DNA from: Pseudomonas sp. CFBP 13711
GTDB lineage: Bacteria > Pseudomonadota > Gammaproteobacteria > Pseudomonadales > Pseudomonadaceae
Assembly (NCBI RefSeq): GCF_014842265.1
Contig: NZ_JACYVI010000006.1
Location: forward strand, 308,852-372,851
Direction: 5' to 3'
Length of the DNA: 64,000 nucleotides
The stretch's first letter is position 1. Every line of letters begins with the position of its first letter. The position numbers and the translations under genes are program-made. Below the pieces are notes generated by a model, which saw only the letters and a program-made list of their open reading frames with translations, searched no databases and was not told the origin of the DNA. Below, piece after piece: positions 21,108 through 32,906 of this stretch.

Positions 21108-21914
21108 TCAGGCGGCGACTGGCTTTTCGCTGAGCTTGTCGGCCAGTCGCACAAACGCCGCCAGATCCAGCTGCTCCGGACGCAGGCTGCCATCGACGCC
21201 GGCTTCGGTGATTTCTTCGCTGGTCAGCAGGGCTTTCAGCGTATTGCGCAGGGTCTTGCGGCGCTGGTTGAAGGCCTCGCGGACGACGCGCTCAAGCACG
21301 CGGTGATCCTTGGCCGGATGCGGCAGGGTTTCGTGGGGCACCAGACGAACGATGGCCGAATCCACTTTCGGCGGCGGATTGAACGCACCCGGACCAACGT
21401 TGAACAGATGCTCCACGCGGCAGTGGTACTGAACCATGATCGACAGCCGTCCCCAATCACCGCCGCCCGGACCTGCCGCCAGGCGCTCGACCACTTCTTT
21501 CTGCAGCATGAAGTGCATGTCGCGGATCAGGTAAGCGTTCTGCAGCAGATGAAAAATCAGCGGCGTGGAGATGTTGTACGGCAGGTTGCCAACGACACGG
21601 AGGCTGTTGGGTGCGGCGTTCAGGCTGGTGAAGTCAAACTTCAGTGCGTCACCCTGGTGCAGACTGAAATTCGGCTTGCTGCCGAACTGATGCATGAGAA
21701 TCGGCACGAGGTCTTTGTCGAGCTCGACGACGTCCAATTGGGCGCCGCTGTTCAGCAGGCCCTCGGTCAGGGCGCCTTGTCCCGGGCCGATTTCCAGCAT
21801 GCGGTCCTCGGTCTTGGCCCGAATGGAGCGCAGGATCTTGTCGATCACACCGGCATCGTGCAGGAAGTTCTGGCCAAAACGCTTGCGCGCCTTGTGTTGA
21901 AATTGCTCGTTCAT
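21108..21914 (-). CDS. rsmA: 16S rRNA (A1518/A1519-N6)-dimethyltransferase
   Basis: A 268-residue KsgA-family methyltransferase. It begins with [12 protein letters not shown], then SAM-binding motif [12 protein letters not shown] (~42-52), [10 protein letters not shown], and the catalytic NLPYNIST motif near 108. It dimethylates two adenines in helix 45 late in 30S assembly. It overlaps pdxA by four bases (start inside the pdxA end). Old name ksgA. Confidence 0.97.
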   Translation of the reverse strand: MNEQFQHKARKRFGQNFLHDAGVIDKILRSIRAKTEDRMLEIGPGQGALTEGLLNSGAQLDVVELDKDLVPILMHQFGSKPNFSLHQGDALKFDFTSLNAAPNSLRVVGNLPYNISTPLIFHLLQNAYLIRDMHFMLQKEVVERLAAGPGGGDWGRLSIMVQYHCRVEHLFNVGPGAFNPPPKVDSAIVRLVPHETLPHPAKDHRVLERVVREAFNQRRKTLRNTLKALLTSEEITEAGVDGSLRPEQLDLAAFVRLADKLSEKPVAA

Positions 21915-22900
21915 GAATGGGTCTCGGCCATCTGATAGGCGGTTTCCAGAGCGACCCTGAGGCTGCCGGTGTCAATCTTGCCGGTGCCTGCCAGATCCAG
22001 CGCCGTGCCGTGATCGACGGAGGTGCGAATGATCGGCAGGCCCAGCGTGATGTTGACGGCGGCGCCGAAGCCTTTGTACTTCAGCACGGGCAGGCCCTGG
22101 TCGTGGTACATCGCCAGCACTGCGTCGCAGTGCTCCAGATATTTGGGGGTGAAGAGCGTGTCGGCAGGCAGCGGGCCATGTAAATCCAGGCCCTCGCTGC
22201 GCAGACGCGCCAGGGTAGGTTCAATGATGTCGATTTCTTCGCGGCCCAGGTGACCGCTCTCGCCGGCATGGGGGTTCAGGCCACAGACCAGAATCCGCGG
22301 GCGGGCGATACCGAATTTGTTGACCAGATCCGCGTGCAGGATGCGCGTCACGCGCTCCAGCCGTTCAACGGTGATCGCATCGGCAACCTCACGCAGGGGC
22401 AGGTGAGTGGTCACCAGCGCCACCCGCAGATCACCGGTTGCCAGCATCATCACCACCTGTTGGGTGTGGGTCAGTTCGGCGAGGAATTCAGTATGGCCGG
22501 AGAACGCGATGCCACTGTCGTTGATCACGCCTTTGTGCACTGGCGCTGTGATCATGCCGGCGAAGTGGCCGTCCAGGCAGCCCTGGCCGGCGCGGGTCAG
22601 GGTTTCGAGCACGAAGCCGCCATTGGCTTTGTCGAGCTGGCCGGCAATGACCGGCGCCTGAACCGGGGTGTCCCAGACATACAGACTGCCAGCGGGGGCG
22701 GGGACGTCTGGCCAGGCGGCGGGTGTGACGGGGATCAGACTGACAGCCACACCCAACTGCGCGGCCCGCTCGGTGAGCAGGTCGCAGCTGGTAATGGCAA
22801 TCAGGGGATGGGGCTGGGACTGCGCGGCGAGGAGCAGGCAAAGGTCAGGACCGATGCCAGCCGGCTCGCCGGGTGTCAGGGCGAAACGCTGGGGTTTCAC
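21911..22900 (-). CDS. pdxA: 4-hydroxythreonine-4-phosphate dehydrogenase
   Basis: A 329-residue NAD-dependent enzyme of the DXP-dependent vitamin B6 pathway. It begins [15 protein letters not shown], and the metal-site histidines are in [17 protein letters not shown] and [12 protein letters not shown]. It overlaps both neighbours (surA and rsmA) by four bases, so it sits inside a tightly coupled operon. Confidence 0.97.
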   Translation of the reverse strand: MKPQRFALTPGEPAGIGPDLCLLLAAQSQPHPLIAITSCDLLTERAAQLGVAVSLIPVTPAAWPDVPAPAGSLYVWDTPVQAPVIAGQLDKANGGFVLETLTRAGQGCLDGHFAGMITAPVHKGVINDSGIAFSGHTEFLAELTHTQQVVMMLATGDLRVALVTTHLPLREVADAITVERLERVTRILHADLVNKFGIARPRILVCGLNPHAGESGHLGREEIDIIEPTLARLRSEGLDLHGPLPADTLFTPKYLEHCDAVLAMYHDQGLPVLKYKGFGAAVNITLGLPIIRTSVDHGTALDLAGTGKIDTGSLRVALETAYQMAETHS

Positions 22901-24225
22901 TTGGCCGCCTGATCAGCTCCGGGGAGCTTGATCTCGACGTAGGCTTCATCACGGATCTGACGCAGCCAGGTTTGCAGCTCTTCGTCGTACTTGCGGTTAC
23001 GCAGCACAGTCATCGCCTGTTGCTCACGGGCCTGACTGGTGCTGTCAGTCGAGCGACGGCCGAGGACTTCCAGAACGTGCCAGCCGAATTGAGTCTCGAA
23101 TGGCTTGGACACGACACCCTGAGGTGTCTCGTTCATGACGTCGCGGAACTCCGGAACCAGCGAACGCGGGTCAACCCAGTTCATGTCGCCGCCGTTCAGC
23201 GCCGAACCCGGATCTTCGGAGAAGCTCTTCGCCAGTTCGCCGAAGTCTTCGCCATTCTGGATGCGGTCGTAGATCCGTTGCGCCAGCAGCTTGGTCTCGG
23301 CTGGGCTGCGGATTTCGCTTGGCTTGATCAGGATGTGACGAACGTGGACTTCGTCGCGCATCTGGGTCTGAGTCTCGCCGCCGCGTTTTTCCAGCAGCTT
23401 GAGAATAATGAAGCCGCCCGGTGTACGCGCAGGAGGGGTGACCTCACCCGGACGCATCGACGACAGCATGTCACCAAACGGAGGCGGCAACTGAGCGGCT
23501 TTACGCCAGCCCATATCACCACCGTCCAGAGCACTTTCGCTGGCCGACGACGCGATTGCCATCTGCTCGAAGTTCGCACCCTGTTGCAGCTTGCCGTAGA
23601 GGTCCTTGGCTTTGGCTGCAGCGGCCTGAATTTGATCCGACGTCGCGCTGTCCGGCGTCGGGATCAAGATGTTGGCCAAGTGGAATTCTTCGGAGAACTG
23701 AGCCTTGCCCAGGTCGGAAGCGAGGAAGTTCTTCACTTCCTGCTCCGAGACCTGAATACGTTCGGCAACCCGGCGCTGACGCACACGGCTGATGATCATT
23801 TCCCGGCGGATCTGCTCACGTGCGCTGGTGTAGGACAGCCCGTCGTGGGTCAGCGCAGCCTTGAACTGGTCAACGCTCATGTTGTTGCGTTGAGCGATGG
23901 TCGCAACCGCCTGATTCAGTTCTTCATCGCTGATGCGAATGCCGGAGCGTTCGCCGATCTGGATCTGCAGGTTTTCCAGGATCAGACGATCCAGGACCTG
24001 AGACTCCAGCGCGCTGGCAGGCGGAACACCCTGCCCGCGCTTGGCGATGGTTTGCTGAACCTCACGGGTGCGCTGGTCGAGCTGGCTTTGCATGACCACG
24101 TCGTTGTCGACGATGGCAACTACCTTGTCGATGGTGCGCACTTCAGCGTGCGCAACAGTACCGATAAGCAGCGCGCCCAGCATCAGCGGGCGCAGACAAT
24201 CAGAAAGCTTGGTCTTCACGTTCAC
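22897..24225 (-). CDS. surA: Periplasmic chaperone/peptidyl-prolyl isomerase SurA
   Basis: A 442-residue outer-membrane-protein chaperone. Signal peptide with probable cleavage at AHA-EV (near 28), an N-terminal SurA domain, then two parvulin domains (first near 185-285 with [11 protein letters not shown]; second near 297-395 with [14 protein letters not shown]). The start chosen is the GTG at 24225 ([14 protein letters not shown]), with AAGG five bases upstream. It overlaps the lptD end by 26 bases. The frame continues upstream without a credible signal peptide. SurA delivers LptD and porins to BAM, so linkage to lptD is functional. Confidence 0.96.
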   Translation of the reverse strand: MNVKTKLSDCLRPLMLGALLIGTVAHAEVRTIDKVVAIVDNDVVMQSQLDQRTREVQQTIAKRGQGVPPASALESQVLDRLILENLQIQIGERSGIRISDEELNQAVATIAQRNNMSVDQFKAALTHDGLSYTSAREQIRREMIISRVRQRRVAERIQVSEQEVKNFLASDLGKAQFSEEFHLANILIPTPDSATSDQIQAAAAKAKDLYGKLQQGANFEQMAIASSASESALDGGDMGWRKAAQLPPPFGDMLSSMRPGEVTPPARTPGGFIILKLLEKRGGETQTQMRDEVHVRHILIKPSEIRSPAETKLLAQRIYDRIQNGEDFGELAKSFSEDPGSALNGGDMNWVDPRSLVPEFRDVMNETPQGVVSKPFETQFGWHVLEVLGRRSTDSTSQAREQQAMTVLRNRKYDEELQTWLRQIRDEAYVEIKLPGADQAAK

Positions 24226-26983
24226 GATAACCTTGGATGCCTTTGTCGAGGAAGCTTTCAACTTTTTGGCCAACGACGCCGCCAAGTCCCTTCAACACGA
24301 TTTGTAGGAAGACGCCGCGGTCGCCTTTCTCGTTCTGCGGTATCTCTTGGGTGGACTCGTCATAGTCGACCCAGTACCGGTTGATCAGACGCAGCTTCCA
24401 GCAGCAGTTGTCATATTCAAAACCACCAAAGGCTTCGAGGGTACGGTCACGGTTGTAGTCGTACTGCCAGCGGGCGATGGCGCTCCACTGCGGAACCACA
24501 GGCCAGATGACCGAGAAGTCATGTTGCTGAATCTTGTAGTAGTCCTTGATGACGGTGCCATCCGGGTAGGTGTAGTCACCCCCACCTACGCTCCAGCGAC
24601 CTGTAGTCTGGTCGTAACGAACCTGGTCGTTGCGATAGCGGTAGCCGGCGTTGATGATCTTGCCCGGCTCGTCTTCAGGCTGGTAGTGAACCATTGCGCT
24701 GCCGGAGCGAGTGCTGCGGCTGTCCGGGTCCCAGTTGAAGTCCGACGTCGCCCGCCAGTCGCGGTTGAAGCGGTATTCGTATTCCAGTGCGTAAGGCGAC
24801 ACGTCGGACTGGGCGTCCTTGCGGTCTTCGTAGGCAATGCCTGGCAGTTGCACCTTACGGTCGGCGAAATACACCGCCTGACCAATGCTGACACGCTGAC
24901 GCTCGAAACCGTTGTCTTCGATCCAGCGGTTGGTTACGCCCAGCGACAGCTTGTTCTCGTCACCGATACGGTCGGAGCCGACGAAGCGGTTGTCGCGGAA
25001 CAGCGAGGCGTAGTTGAACGTGGTTTCACCCGAGTCGAAAATCGGGATATCGGTTTGATCTTTCTCTGGCACGTAGAGGTAGTACGCACGAGGCTCCAGC
25101 GTCTGGCGGTAGTTTTTCCCGAACCAGTTGGTGTTGCGATCGAAATACAGGCCGCTGTCGACGCTGAAAATTGGCACGCTGCGGTTTTCGCTGCTGTGAT
25201 AAGTCTCATCCGCCAGCAACGTGCTCTTGCCCTGCGAGTCCAGGTCCAGATCGTACTGGGTGTAAACGTACTTCAGCTTGGGCGTTACAAAACCGTAGCT
25301 GGCAGTCAGCGGCAGGCTGATGGACGGCGCCAGGTTCAGACGATCGCCGTTCGCACGAGCAAGCCCCCGGACGTTGGTGTCCAGACGCGGCGAAGTCACG
25401 TCGTCTTCGTTGGTGTAGCCACCGGTTCTCAAATCACGATCAAAGCGAACAAGCTCAGTCTCGTAGTCGAACTTGAAGCCTGCAGGCTGGAACGGCAGCG
25501 AACCATTCAGCGTGAGCTGAGGCAGGCGGCCATAAGGCGTGATCTGGGTCACGGTGGTCAGCTGATACTGCTGAGCGTTCAGCGTCGCGGTGTAGTTATC
25601 ACCACGATAGTAGACCGCGCCCTGCTGGTTCAGGTAGTCGTGGGTGCTGACGCCTTCCTGACCGCTTTTCAGGTCCTTGAAGTAGTAAGGATCGCTGACT
25701 TTGGTGTAGTCGATCTTGCTGGTCAGACGTGAATCCAGACCACTTCGATCCTGCCAGTTGATCAACCAGCGGGTGTCTTTGTAGTCCGACTGATTTTTGC
25801 GATCGTCGTTGTCGTCGTTCAGGTAAGCCGCACCGAACTGACCTTCACTACTCTTGGTCAGGTAACGGAACTCGCCTTCCAGCAACATGCCGCGCTTGGC
25901 CATGTAGGTCGGGTACAACGTGGCGTCGTAGTTCGGCGCCAGGTTGAAGTAGTACGGAGTGAGCAACGAGAAGCCGGTGTCACTGTCCGTGCCGATGGTC
26001 GGTGGCAGGAAGCCGGACTGGCGACGGTCGTCGATCGGGAAATAAATGTAAGGCGTGTAAAGGATCGGAATGTCGTGAACGCGCAGTGTGGCGTTGGTGG
26101 CAGTACCGAAACCGGTGGCCGGATTCAGGGTGATGTTGTTGCCCTTCACGGTCCACGCGTTGCTGTTCGGTTCGCACGTGGTGTACGTGCCGTCCTTCAA
26201 GCGGATGATCGCGTTCTCGGCACGACGAGCGTACAGGGCGTTACCGCGAACGTTGTTCTTGTGCAGCACGTACTCGGCGTTGTCGACCTTGGCTTCGCCG
26301 GTGTCGAGCTGGACTTCAGCGTGATCACCGACGATCAGGGCGCCGTTGTCGCGCAGACGGACATCGCCGTTCAGCTCGCCACGGTTCTCGGCCTGATGCA
26401 GGCTGGCTTCGTCAGCCTCGACCTGCATGCTGCCCTGACGCAGGACAACATCACCGGCCAGAGTCGCAACCTGTTCTTCCTGCTGATAACGGGAAGCCTT
26501 GGCGCCGATGAAGGTCGGTGCGTCGCTCTTCGGCGTCTTGTCGTCCATGCCCGGACGGATGGGTTCGATGTAGGCGCCCGAGCAATACGGACCGGTCTCA
26601 GCCAGTTGGGCTGCGGTCAGCTTCTCGCGTGGCACCCAGTCAAGGTGGCTGTAATCGGCGCTGCGCGATTTCAGGCCACGGCCCTTGGCCTCGGTGACCA
26701 GCATCGTTTTGGGCACGACTTCGCCATCGGAGGTGGTGGTCGTCTGAGCGCCATCTGCCGTGCTGCTGTTGGACGAAACACTGTTGGCGTCGTGCACGGG
26801 GCGCGGAGGCAACTGGGCTGCGTTGGTTTTCGGAGAGCAATCCCATGCACCTGTTGCAGACACCGAGCAGTCATACTGTTCGGCGGCAACCACGTACGGG
26901 ACGGCCAGGGGTTGCATCGCCAGCAAACTGCCGGTTACGAGCAACGGAAATTTTTTACGAAACGCGGGGGATTTCAATGCCAT
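24200..26983 (-). CDS. lptD: LPS-assembly protein LptD
   Basis: A 927-residue outer-membrane protein that, with LptE, inserts LPS in the outer leaflet. N-terminal signal peptide (cleavage near VAA-EQ, residue 34), a Pseudomonas-type N-terminal extension, the OstA/LptA-like beta-jellyroll (~150-320) and a large beta-barrel to the end. Cysteines occur early ([13 protein letters not shown]), in YTTCEPNS and near the C-terminus ([10 protein letters not shown]), as needed for inter-domain disulfides. It is the first gene of lptD-surA-pdxA-rsmA-apaG-apaH and divergent from amgK. Confidence 0.97.
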   Translation of the reverse strand: MALKSPAFRKKFPLLVTGSLLAMQPLAVPYVVAAEQYDCSVSATGAWDCSPKTNAAQLPPRPVHDANSVSSNSSTADGAQTTTTSDGEVVPKTMLVTEAKGRGLKSRSADYSHLDWVPREKLTAAQLAETGPYCSGAYIEPIRPGMDDKTPKSDAPTFIGAKASRYQQEEQVATLAGDVVLRQGSMQVEADEASLHQAENRGELNGDVRLRDNGALIVGDHAEVQLDTGEAKVDNAEYVLHKNNVRGNALYARRAENAIIRLKDGTYTTCEPNSNAWTVKGNNITLNPATGFGTATNATLRVHDIPILYTPYIYFPIDDRRQSGFLPPTIGTDSDTGFSLLTPYYFNLAPNYDATLYPTYMAKRGMLLEGEFRYLTKSSEGQFGAAYLNDDNDDRKNQSDYKDTRWLINWQDRSGLDSRLTSKIDYTKVSDPYYFKDLKSGQEGVSTHDYLNQQGAVYYRGDNYTATLNAQQYQLTTVTQITPYGRLPQLTLNGSLPFQPAGFKFDYETELVRFDRDLRTGGYTNEDDVTSPRLDTNVRGLARANGDRLNLAPSISLPLTASYGFVTPKLKYVYTQYDLDLDSQGKSTLLADETYHSSENRSVPIFSVDSGLYFDRNTNWFGKNYRQTLEPRAYYLYVPEKDQTDIPIFDSGETTFNYASLFRDNRFVGSDRIGDENKLSLGVTNRWIEDNGFERQRVSIGQAVYFADRKVQLPGIAYEDRKDAQSDVSPYALEYEYRFNRDWRATSDFNWDPDSRSTRSGSAMVHYQPEDEPGKIINAGYRYRNDQVRYDQTTGRWSVGGGDYTYPDGTVIKDYYKIQQHDFSVIWPVVPQWSAIARWQYDYNRDRTLEAFGGFEYDNCCWKLRLINRYWVDYDESTQEIPQNEKGDRGVFLQIVLKGLGGVVGQKVESFLDKGIQGYREREDQAF

Positions 26984-27112
26984 CTTATTAGTCCGGGCTT
27001 CCTGCGCGCCATCTGCCCGCGGGGGGGCCGCACGCCTCTCGATGGGCTGAAAAAGATGTCGGATAATAAAGCATGACCCGCTTGACGGCTAGCGCCGTCG
27101 GAGACCCTTGCA
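26984..27112. promoter_or_regulatory. Divergent lptD/amgK promoter region
   Basis: A 129-base region. It holds a G7 tract (27021-27027), a GATAAT -10-like hexamer for amgK at 27062-27067 and a small GACGGC-TAGC-GCCGTC hairpin (27084-27099) directly before the amgK Shine-Dalgarno. Confidence 0.35.
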
Positions 27113-28156
27113 ATGCCAGATCAAGATGTACGCCTGCAACACCTGAAAGTTTGGCTCGATGAGCAGCTTCCGCGTTTATTTGAGGCCCAGGGCTGGGGCC
27201 CGATTCCCCCGGCCACGTTGACTGCCGCCAGTAGCGACGCCAGTTTCCGTCGCTACTTTCGCTGGGAGGGGGACGACCGAACTTTTATTGTCATGGACGC
27301 GCCGCCGCCCCAGGAAAACTGCAAACCCTTCGTGGATATCGCTCATTTATTGAGCGGGTCGGGCATTAATGTTCCGAAAATTTATGCCGAAGACCTGAAT
27401 CAGGGCTTTCTTTTGTTGAATGACCTGGGTCGTCAGACCTACCTGGATGTCATCGACGAGCAAAACGCCGATCGGCTGTTCATGGAGGCAATCGACGCAC
27501 TGCTCGCCTACCAGCAACTGCCGATGGACGCGCCGTTGCCGAGTTACGACGTGGCACTGCTGCGCCGCGAGCTGGAGCTGTTTCCTGAGTGGTACGTGAA
27601 GCGTCATCTGGGCGTCGAGTTTGACCAGGCCCAGCAGGCCAGTTGGCAGGCAGTCAGCGATCTGCTGATCGAAAGCGCGCTGGCCCAGCCAAAGGTGCTG
27701 GTGCACCGTGACTACATGCCGCGCAACCTGATGCTCAGTGAACCGAACCCTGGCGTGCTGGATTTTCAGGACGCGGTGTACGGCCCGGTCACCTACGACA
27801 TCACCTGCCTGTTCAAGGATGCATTCCTGAGTTGGCCGGAGGAGCGTGTAGCGACCTGGCTCGAACTGTATTGGAACAAGGCCGCTGCGGCGGGCATCCC
27901 GGTGCAGGGCGAATTCGATGAATTCCGGCGTGCCAGCGATTTGATGGGCGTGCAGCGGCATTTGAAGGTGATCGGTATTTTCGCCCGCATCTGCCACCGT
28001 GATGGCAAGTCACGCTACGTCGCCGATGTGCCGCGCTTCTTCTCTTATATAGAAGCGGTGTTGGTGCGACGCCCGGAGCTGGTTGAACTGAGTAATCTGC
28101 TGACCAGCCTTGGCCATACAAAACCGACACAGGCAAAACCAGCATCTGTTGTGTAA
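27113..28156 (+). CDS. amgK: N-acetylmuramate/N-acetylglucosamine anomeric kinase AmgK
   Basis: A 347-residue aminoglycoside-phosphotransferase-fold kinase. The motif VHRDYMPRNLM (near 200) is the catalytic loop and VLDFQDAVYGP is the metal-binding DFQDA motif. In P. putida and P. aeruginosa AmgK phosphorylates MurNAc at C1, giving MurNAc-1-phosphate for MurU and bypassing de novo UDP-MurNAc synthesis; this underlies part of intrinsic fosfomycin tolerance. murU follows 58 bases later. The start has GGAG ten bases upstream. Confidence 0.93.
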   Translation: MPDQDVRLQHLKVWLDEQLPRLFEAQGWGPIPPATLTAASSDASFRRYFRWEGDDRTFIVMDAPPPQENCKPFVDIAHLLSGSGINVPKIYAEDLNQGFLLLNDLGRQTYLDVIDEQNADRLFMEAIDALLAYQQLPMDAPLPSYDVALLRRELELFPEWYVKRHLGVEFDQAQQASWQAVSDLLIESALAQPKVLVHRDYMPRNLMLSEPNPGVLDFQDAVYGPVTYDITCLFKDAFLSWPEERVATWLELYWNKAAAAGIPVQGEFDEFRRASDLMGVQRHLKVIGIFARICHRDGKSRYVADVPRFFSYIEAVLVRRPELVELSNLLTSLGHTKPTQAKPASVV

Positions 28157-28175
28157 CGGAATGGACTGCAATTGA

Positions 28176-28883
<708 letters not shown>

Positions 28884-29657
28884 ATGCTGTGGCCATTCAC
28901 GGTGGTTGGCGGTGGCGTCGGGTATCTGATTGCCAGCATTCCCGGCGCCATGCTCGGCGCGCTTCTGGGGCAGGCGCTTGATCGGCGGCTGCATTTCCGG
29001 AGCTGGGCGGAGATGCGCGAGCGTGCCAATGGCCGCACCGTGCCGCGCGACGACGAGCTTATTTTCATTCTGCTGGGGCGTCTGGCGAAGAGCGATGGCC
29101 GTGTGGTCGACGGGCACATTCAGCAGGCGCGCGTGGAAATGCGCCGACTGGACCTCAGCGAGGCAGCGCAGCGGCGGGCCATTCAGGCGTTCAATCGGGG
29201 CAAGGACGGGCGCGACAATTTGCGCGTCCACCTGACGCGCCTGAAAACCCAGCCCCACGCCGCAGAAGGTTTGTTGCGCGCCTGTTGGCGCATGGCGTGG
29301 GCGGATGGCAGGGCGTCGCGCACCGAGCGCGAATTGATTGTGCAGTGGGGCAAATGGCTGGGCTGGCCGCCAGGCAAAGTCGAAGGCTTATCCTCCACCG
29401 AAGACGAGCAGCGTTCGCGGGGTGCTCCCGCCAGCAGTGGCGGCGAGTTTCAGGACGCGCTGCGTTTGCTGGGCGTGAAAGCGGATGCGGAACCAGCGCA
29501 GATCAAGCGCGCTTACCGTCGATTGCTCAGTCGCCATCACCCGGACAAGATCGCTGGCAGTGGCGCCAATCAGATACAGGTGCGTGATGCCACCGAGAAA
29601 ACCCGCGAGCTGCACCACGCCTACGCGGTCATTCGCGATCGGCGCGGGTTTCGCTGA
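28884..29657 (+). CDS. DjlA-like membrane-anchored J-domain protein with TerB-like domain
   Basis: A 257-residue protein with one N-terminal glycine-rich transmembrane segment (VVGGGVGYLIASIPGAMLGA), a TerB/DjlA helical domain (~55-165; KSDGRVVDGHI, WADGRASRTERE) and a C-terminal J domain (~190-257) with the HPD tripeptide in SRHHPDKIAG. It is a co-chaperone that would stimulate DnaK at the inner membrane. The start is zero bases from the murU stop, so it is coupled to the recycling genes. Confidence 0.88.
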   Translation: MLWPFTVVGGGVGYLIASIPGAMLGALLGQALDRRLHFRSWAEMRERANGRTVPRDDELIFILLGRLAKSDGRVVDGHIQQARVEMRRLDLSEAAQRRAIQAFNRGKDGRDNLRVHLTRLKTQPHAAEGLLRACWRMAWADGRASRTERELIVQWGKWLGWPPGKVEGLSSTEDEQRSRGAPASSGGEFQDALRLLGVKADAEPAQIKRAYRRLLSRHHPDKIAGSGANQIQVRDATEKTRELHHAYAVIRDRRGFR

Positions 29658-29673
29658 GGCTCTGGGTCTGGAT

Positions 29674-29694
29674 GCTGCCCGCAGCATGGGCAGC
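29674..29694. terminator. Hairpin between convergent genes
   Basis: GCTGCCC / GGGCAGC with a seven-base loop, in the 54-base gap between the djlA-like gene and the DUF3530 gene. There is no U tract, so it is a weak terminator candidate. Confidence 0.4.
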
Positions 29695-29711
29695 GTCGAA
29701 GGCGGAAATGG

Positions 29712-30695
29712 TTACTTTGCGGCGTCACCCTCCAGCCAACCCCGAACCCGACGAAACAATTGATCTTGCTCCATCGCGGGATTGCCGGGAATGGCGCTCA
29801 ACGCCACTTGGGTGAACCTGGCGTTCTTGTTTCGTTTGCTGGCATCCAGGCGGTCTTGTGCCTGCTGACGCGGCACCGAACGGTCCTTGTTGACGAAGTC
29901 GGCCGTCGGGACTTTCAGCGTGGGCAGCAGCGCCATCAGCGACGGCGTTTCCTTGCCGGTGTCTACGGCCGTGACCATGACCAGGCGTTGAACGGCTGGC
30001 GAGGGCCGCTCGCTCATGTAACGCGCCGCCCAATAAGCGCCGCTGCCGTGACCGAGGAGGACGATGCTCCGGGCTTTGTTCTGCTGGGCGAAGGTCACGG
30101 CGCTGTCGATCCGGGTAAAGATTTTCTCGGCGCTGGCCTTGGCCATCTCGGCTTGGGCAGCTGCCTGTTCGGCGGCCGCTGCGGCCTCCGCTTCAGCAGT
30201 GGCTGCAGGATCCGGTGCCTTGACCGGCGCGTCCTTGGGTTTATCACCCGTAGAGGCCGCAGCCGGAGCATCCGCAGCGCGCGCGAATACGCCGTCATTG
30301 TGAGCGTCCGGCATGCTCAGACTGAGGCTGGACCACCCGACGTCCGGCAACTTGCGGCGCAACGGTGCCACCGCAGTCGGCCAGTCTGCTGACTCATCGG
30401 CCCCCGGCACGATGATCACCGCGCCTTTGGGCTCGTCGACATTCGCCGGTTTCCACAACGCCAGAAACGTCTCGTCGCCCGCCTGCAACTGCTGTTGCTC
30501 GGCTTGTGGCACCTGACGCTCCAGCGCCAGGGTGTCTTCTTCAGTGCGCGACGGCAATGCCGCTCGCTCGACTGGCGCTTCAGCAGGCTTGGCGTCTTTG
30601 TCCGGCGCCGGATCCGCAGCCATGACGAGCGACGAGCAAGGTAGTATCAGCGTCAGGCACAGCGCAGGAAAGAGTGCGCGAAGGGTGTAGGACAT
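29712..30695 (-). CDS. DUF3530 family predicted alpha/beta-hydrolase, exported
   Basis: A 327-residue protein with a signal peptide (cleavage near VMA-AD, residue 27). It has an N-terminal strand region ending in GAVIIVPGADESADWP, a low-complexity Ala/Pro/Lys/Glu insertion (~145-190) and a hydrolase-like nucleophile elbow VLLGHGSGAYWAARY (GHGSG near 220). No clear acid or His can be assigned by eye. The ATG at 30695 has GGA seven bases upstream; the frame opens at a TTG four codons before. Function unknown. The gene between djlA and the sensor kinase matches the PA0599 position. Confidence 0.75.
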   Translation of the reverse strand: MSYTLRALFPALCLTLILPCSSLVMAADPAPDKDAKPAEAPVERAALPSRTEEDTLALERQVPQAEQQQLQAGDETFLALWKPANVDEPKGAVIIVPGADESADWPTAVAPLRRKLPDVGWSSLSLSMPDAHNDGVFARAADAPAAASTGDKPKDAPVKAPDPAATAEAEAAAAAEQAAAQAEMAKASAEKIFTRIDSAVTFAQQNKARSIVLLGHGSGAYWAARYMSERPSPAVQRLVMVTAVDTGKETPSLMALLPTLKVPTADFVNKDRSVPRQQAQDRLDASKRNKNARFTQVALSAIPGNPAMEQDQLFRRVRGWLEGDAAK

Positions 30696-30836
30696 CGAAT
30701 ATTCCAAAGGCCGGAAACAATTCCGGCAGACTAATGGGTTGACGGCGGTTTGTCAGGCCAGGCAATCGCCGCGTCTCAGCGAGCGACAGACACAGAGCAT
30801 GATCGGCATGGGATTCAGGGAAATGGAGACGACAGT

Positions 30837-32906
30837 TTGAGAATCCGTGCGCTGTGCCTTCGGGTTATCGGCGATACCCGCGCGCTCTTGATCGGCCTGA
30901 TGCTGATCGTGTTGCCAATGTCGCACTACGCCGTCGCCTCGCCCACGCAGGCCGACCCCTTGAGCCGCGAGCAGCGTGACTGGTTGACTCAGCGCGGGCA
31001 GTTGCGCGTGGGGCTCGTCCTTCAAACGCCTTACGCCCAGCTCGATCGTCGTGCGCAGCAGTTGTCCGGCGCGAACGTCGACCTCATTAATCTCATGGCG
31101 AAGACCCTTCAGGTGGAGCTGCTGTGGCGCAGTTATGCCGATCAGGGCGAGCTCGAAAAAGCCTTGGCCGACGGCCAGATCGACTTCGCGCCGGGCCTGA
31201 CCCAGACGCCCGCCGGCTTGCGCCTGTGGCTGTATTCCGATCCGTACATGCGCGTTCCGCAACTGATCGTTGGCGAACGTGACGGCGCCGGCGCGGTGGA
31301 TCTGGAGAAGCTCGACGGCCAGGTGCGCGTCGCTGTGCGCATGCCCAGCGCCACCGCTGACTACCTGCGCAGCAATTACACCCACCTCAATCTGCAAGGC
31401 GTGCCGCTGGAGCGTCAGGCGTTGCAGCTCTTGCTCAGTCAGCAGGCGCGATACGCCGTGATCGATGAGGCGCAACTCAGCCGTCTGTCCCGCGAAGCCG
31501 AGTTTGCCGGGCTCGCCGTGGTTGGCGACATTGGCTTCCCGCAGCTGCTGCGCGTGGCCTCCCGACGTGACACGCCGCAGCTCGCCGAGATTATCAGCCA
31601 GGCATTGAGCGCCATTCCGGCCCGGGATCTCGAACAACTGCATACGCAGTGGCTTCAACCCAAATACCCGCAGATCAGTGAATCGCCTGGGCTGTGGAAG
31701 AACATCGCGCTGCTGCTGTTGGTCCTGCTCCTCGCCAGCGCGGCGATTGTTTACTGGCAGCGCAAACAACAGCAGCAACTGGAGAAACAATTACTCGCCG
31801 CCCGGGATGACATCGCCAGGCGTCTGGCAGGGGAGGAGGCATTGCGGCTGGCGCAGTTCTCCATCGATCAGAGCACCGTCGGCATTCTCTGGGTCAATTG
31901 GGACAGCCACGTGCGCTACGCCAATCAGGCCGCCGAAACCATGTTGGGTTATGCGCCGGGTGGAGTGGTGGACCGGCCGCTGATTGATTTCGAGCCGGGG
32001 CTGAACATGGATCGCTGGCTCAATCTGTGGAAAACCGCGCGCTCCAGCGAGGAAGGGCCGCAGAACTACGAAAGCAATTGCGTGCGCGCCGATGGCAGCA
32101 TCCTGCCTGCCGATGTGTCGCTGAGCTTCCTGCGTTTTCGCGACGCCGAGTACCTGGTGGTGTTCATCACCGACGTGACCGAACGGCGGCGGTCCCTCGC
32201 CGCGCTGCAGGAGAGCGAGGCGCGCTTGCAGGTGCTGGCCGAGCAGTTGCGCGAGCTGTCGGCGCACCTGGAAACCGTGCGCGAAGAAGAAAAGGCCCGA
32301 ATCGCCCGGGAAGTCCACGACGAGTTGGGTCAGATGCTGACCGTGCTCAAGCTGGAAACGTCCATGTGTGAACTGGCCTACGCCGATCTTGACCCTGGCT
32401 TGCGTGATCGATTGAACAGCATGAAGCGCCTGATTGCGCAGTTGTTCCAGTTGGTGCGAGACGTGGCGACCGCCCTGCGGCCACCGATTCTCGATGCAGG
32501 CATTGCGTCGGCCATTGAATGGCAGGCCCGGCGCTTCGAAGCACGCACCCAGATTCCCTGCCTGGTGCAGGTACCGGACAACCTGCCCAGCCTGCCGGAC
32601 GCAACGGCCATCGGGCTGTTTCGCATTCTTCAGGAGTCGCTGACCAACGTCATGCGCCATGCCGAAGCGCATACGGTCGAGCTGAGCCTGACGCTGAGCG
32701 ATGGCGTGCTGTGCATGCGCATCGCCGACGACGGCAAGGGTTTCGATCAGCACGCAGAACGTCCGGCGTCGTTCGGCCTGGTGGGCATGCGCGAGCGGGT
32801 TCTGATCATGGGCGGGCAATTGCATCTGGACACCTTGCCCGGAGAAGGCACAACCTTGCGCATCCACATTCCGCTGGACCCGGTCGCTGAGGAGCACGTG
32901 CATTGA
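30837..32906 (+). CDS. agtS: Sensor histidine kinase with periplasmic solute-binding domain (AgtS-like)
   Basis: A 689-residue kinase. A signal/anchor helix comes first, then a periplasmic SBP_bac_3 domain (~45-265), a transmembrane helix near 288-307, a PAS domain (~345-455), a HisKA_3 dimerisation domain with His494 in IAREVHDELGQ, and a HATPase_c domain (IADDGKGF, GLVGMRER) at the end. In P. aeruginosa the syntenic PA0600/PA0601 pair controls agtABCD for 4-aminobutyrate and 5-aminovalerate uptake. The start is uncertain: TTG at 30837 is preceded by GGAG; the frame is open to 30750. Coupled to agtR. Confidence 0.75.
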   Translation: MRIRALCLRVIGDTRALLIGLMLIVLPMSHYAVASPTQADPLSREQRDWLTQRGQLRVGLVLQTPYAQLDRRAQQLSGANVDLINLMAKTLQVELLWRSYADQGELEKALADGQIDFAPGLTQTPAGLRLWLYSDPYMRVPQLIVGERDGAGAVDLEKLDGQVRVAVRMPSATADYLRSNYTHLNLQGVPLERQALQLLLSQQARYAVIDEAQLSRLSREAEFAGLAVVGDIGFPQLLRVASRRDTPQLAEIISQALSAIPARDLEQLHTQWLQPKYPQISESPGLWKNIALLLLVLLLASAAIVYWQRKQQQQLEKQLLAARDDIARRLAGEEALRLAQFSIDQSTVGILWVNWDSHVRYANQAAETMLGYAPGGVVDRPLIDFEPGLNMDRWLNLWKTARSSEEGPQNYESNCVRADGSILPADVSLSFLRFRDAEYLVVFITDVTERRRSLAALQESEARLQVLAEQLRELSAHLETVREEEKARIAREVHDELGQMLTVLKLETSMCELAYADLDPGLRDRLNSMKRLIAQLFQLVRDVATALRPPILDAGIASAIEWQARRFEARTQIPCLVQVPDNLPSLPDATAIGLFRILQESLTNVMRHAEAHTVELSLTLSDGVLCMRIADDGKGFDQHAERPASFGLVGMRERVLIMGGQLHLDTLPGEGTTLRIHIPLDPVAEEHVH

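Noticed and set aside
22873..25732. Long plus-strand frames opposite surA and lptD (503 and 461 codons)
   Set aside because: Antisense shadows of confident envelope genes; the residue make-up (rich in Arg, Val, Gln, His) is typical of reversed GC-rich coding DNA.
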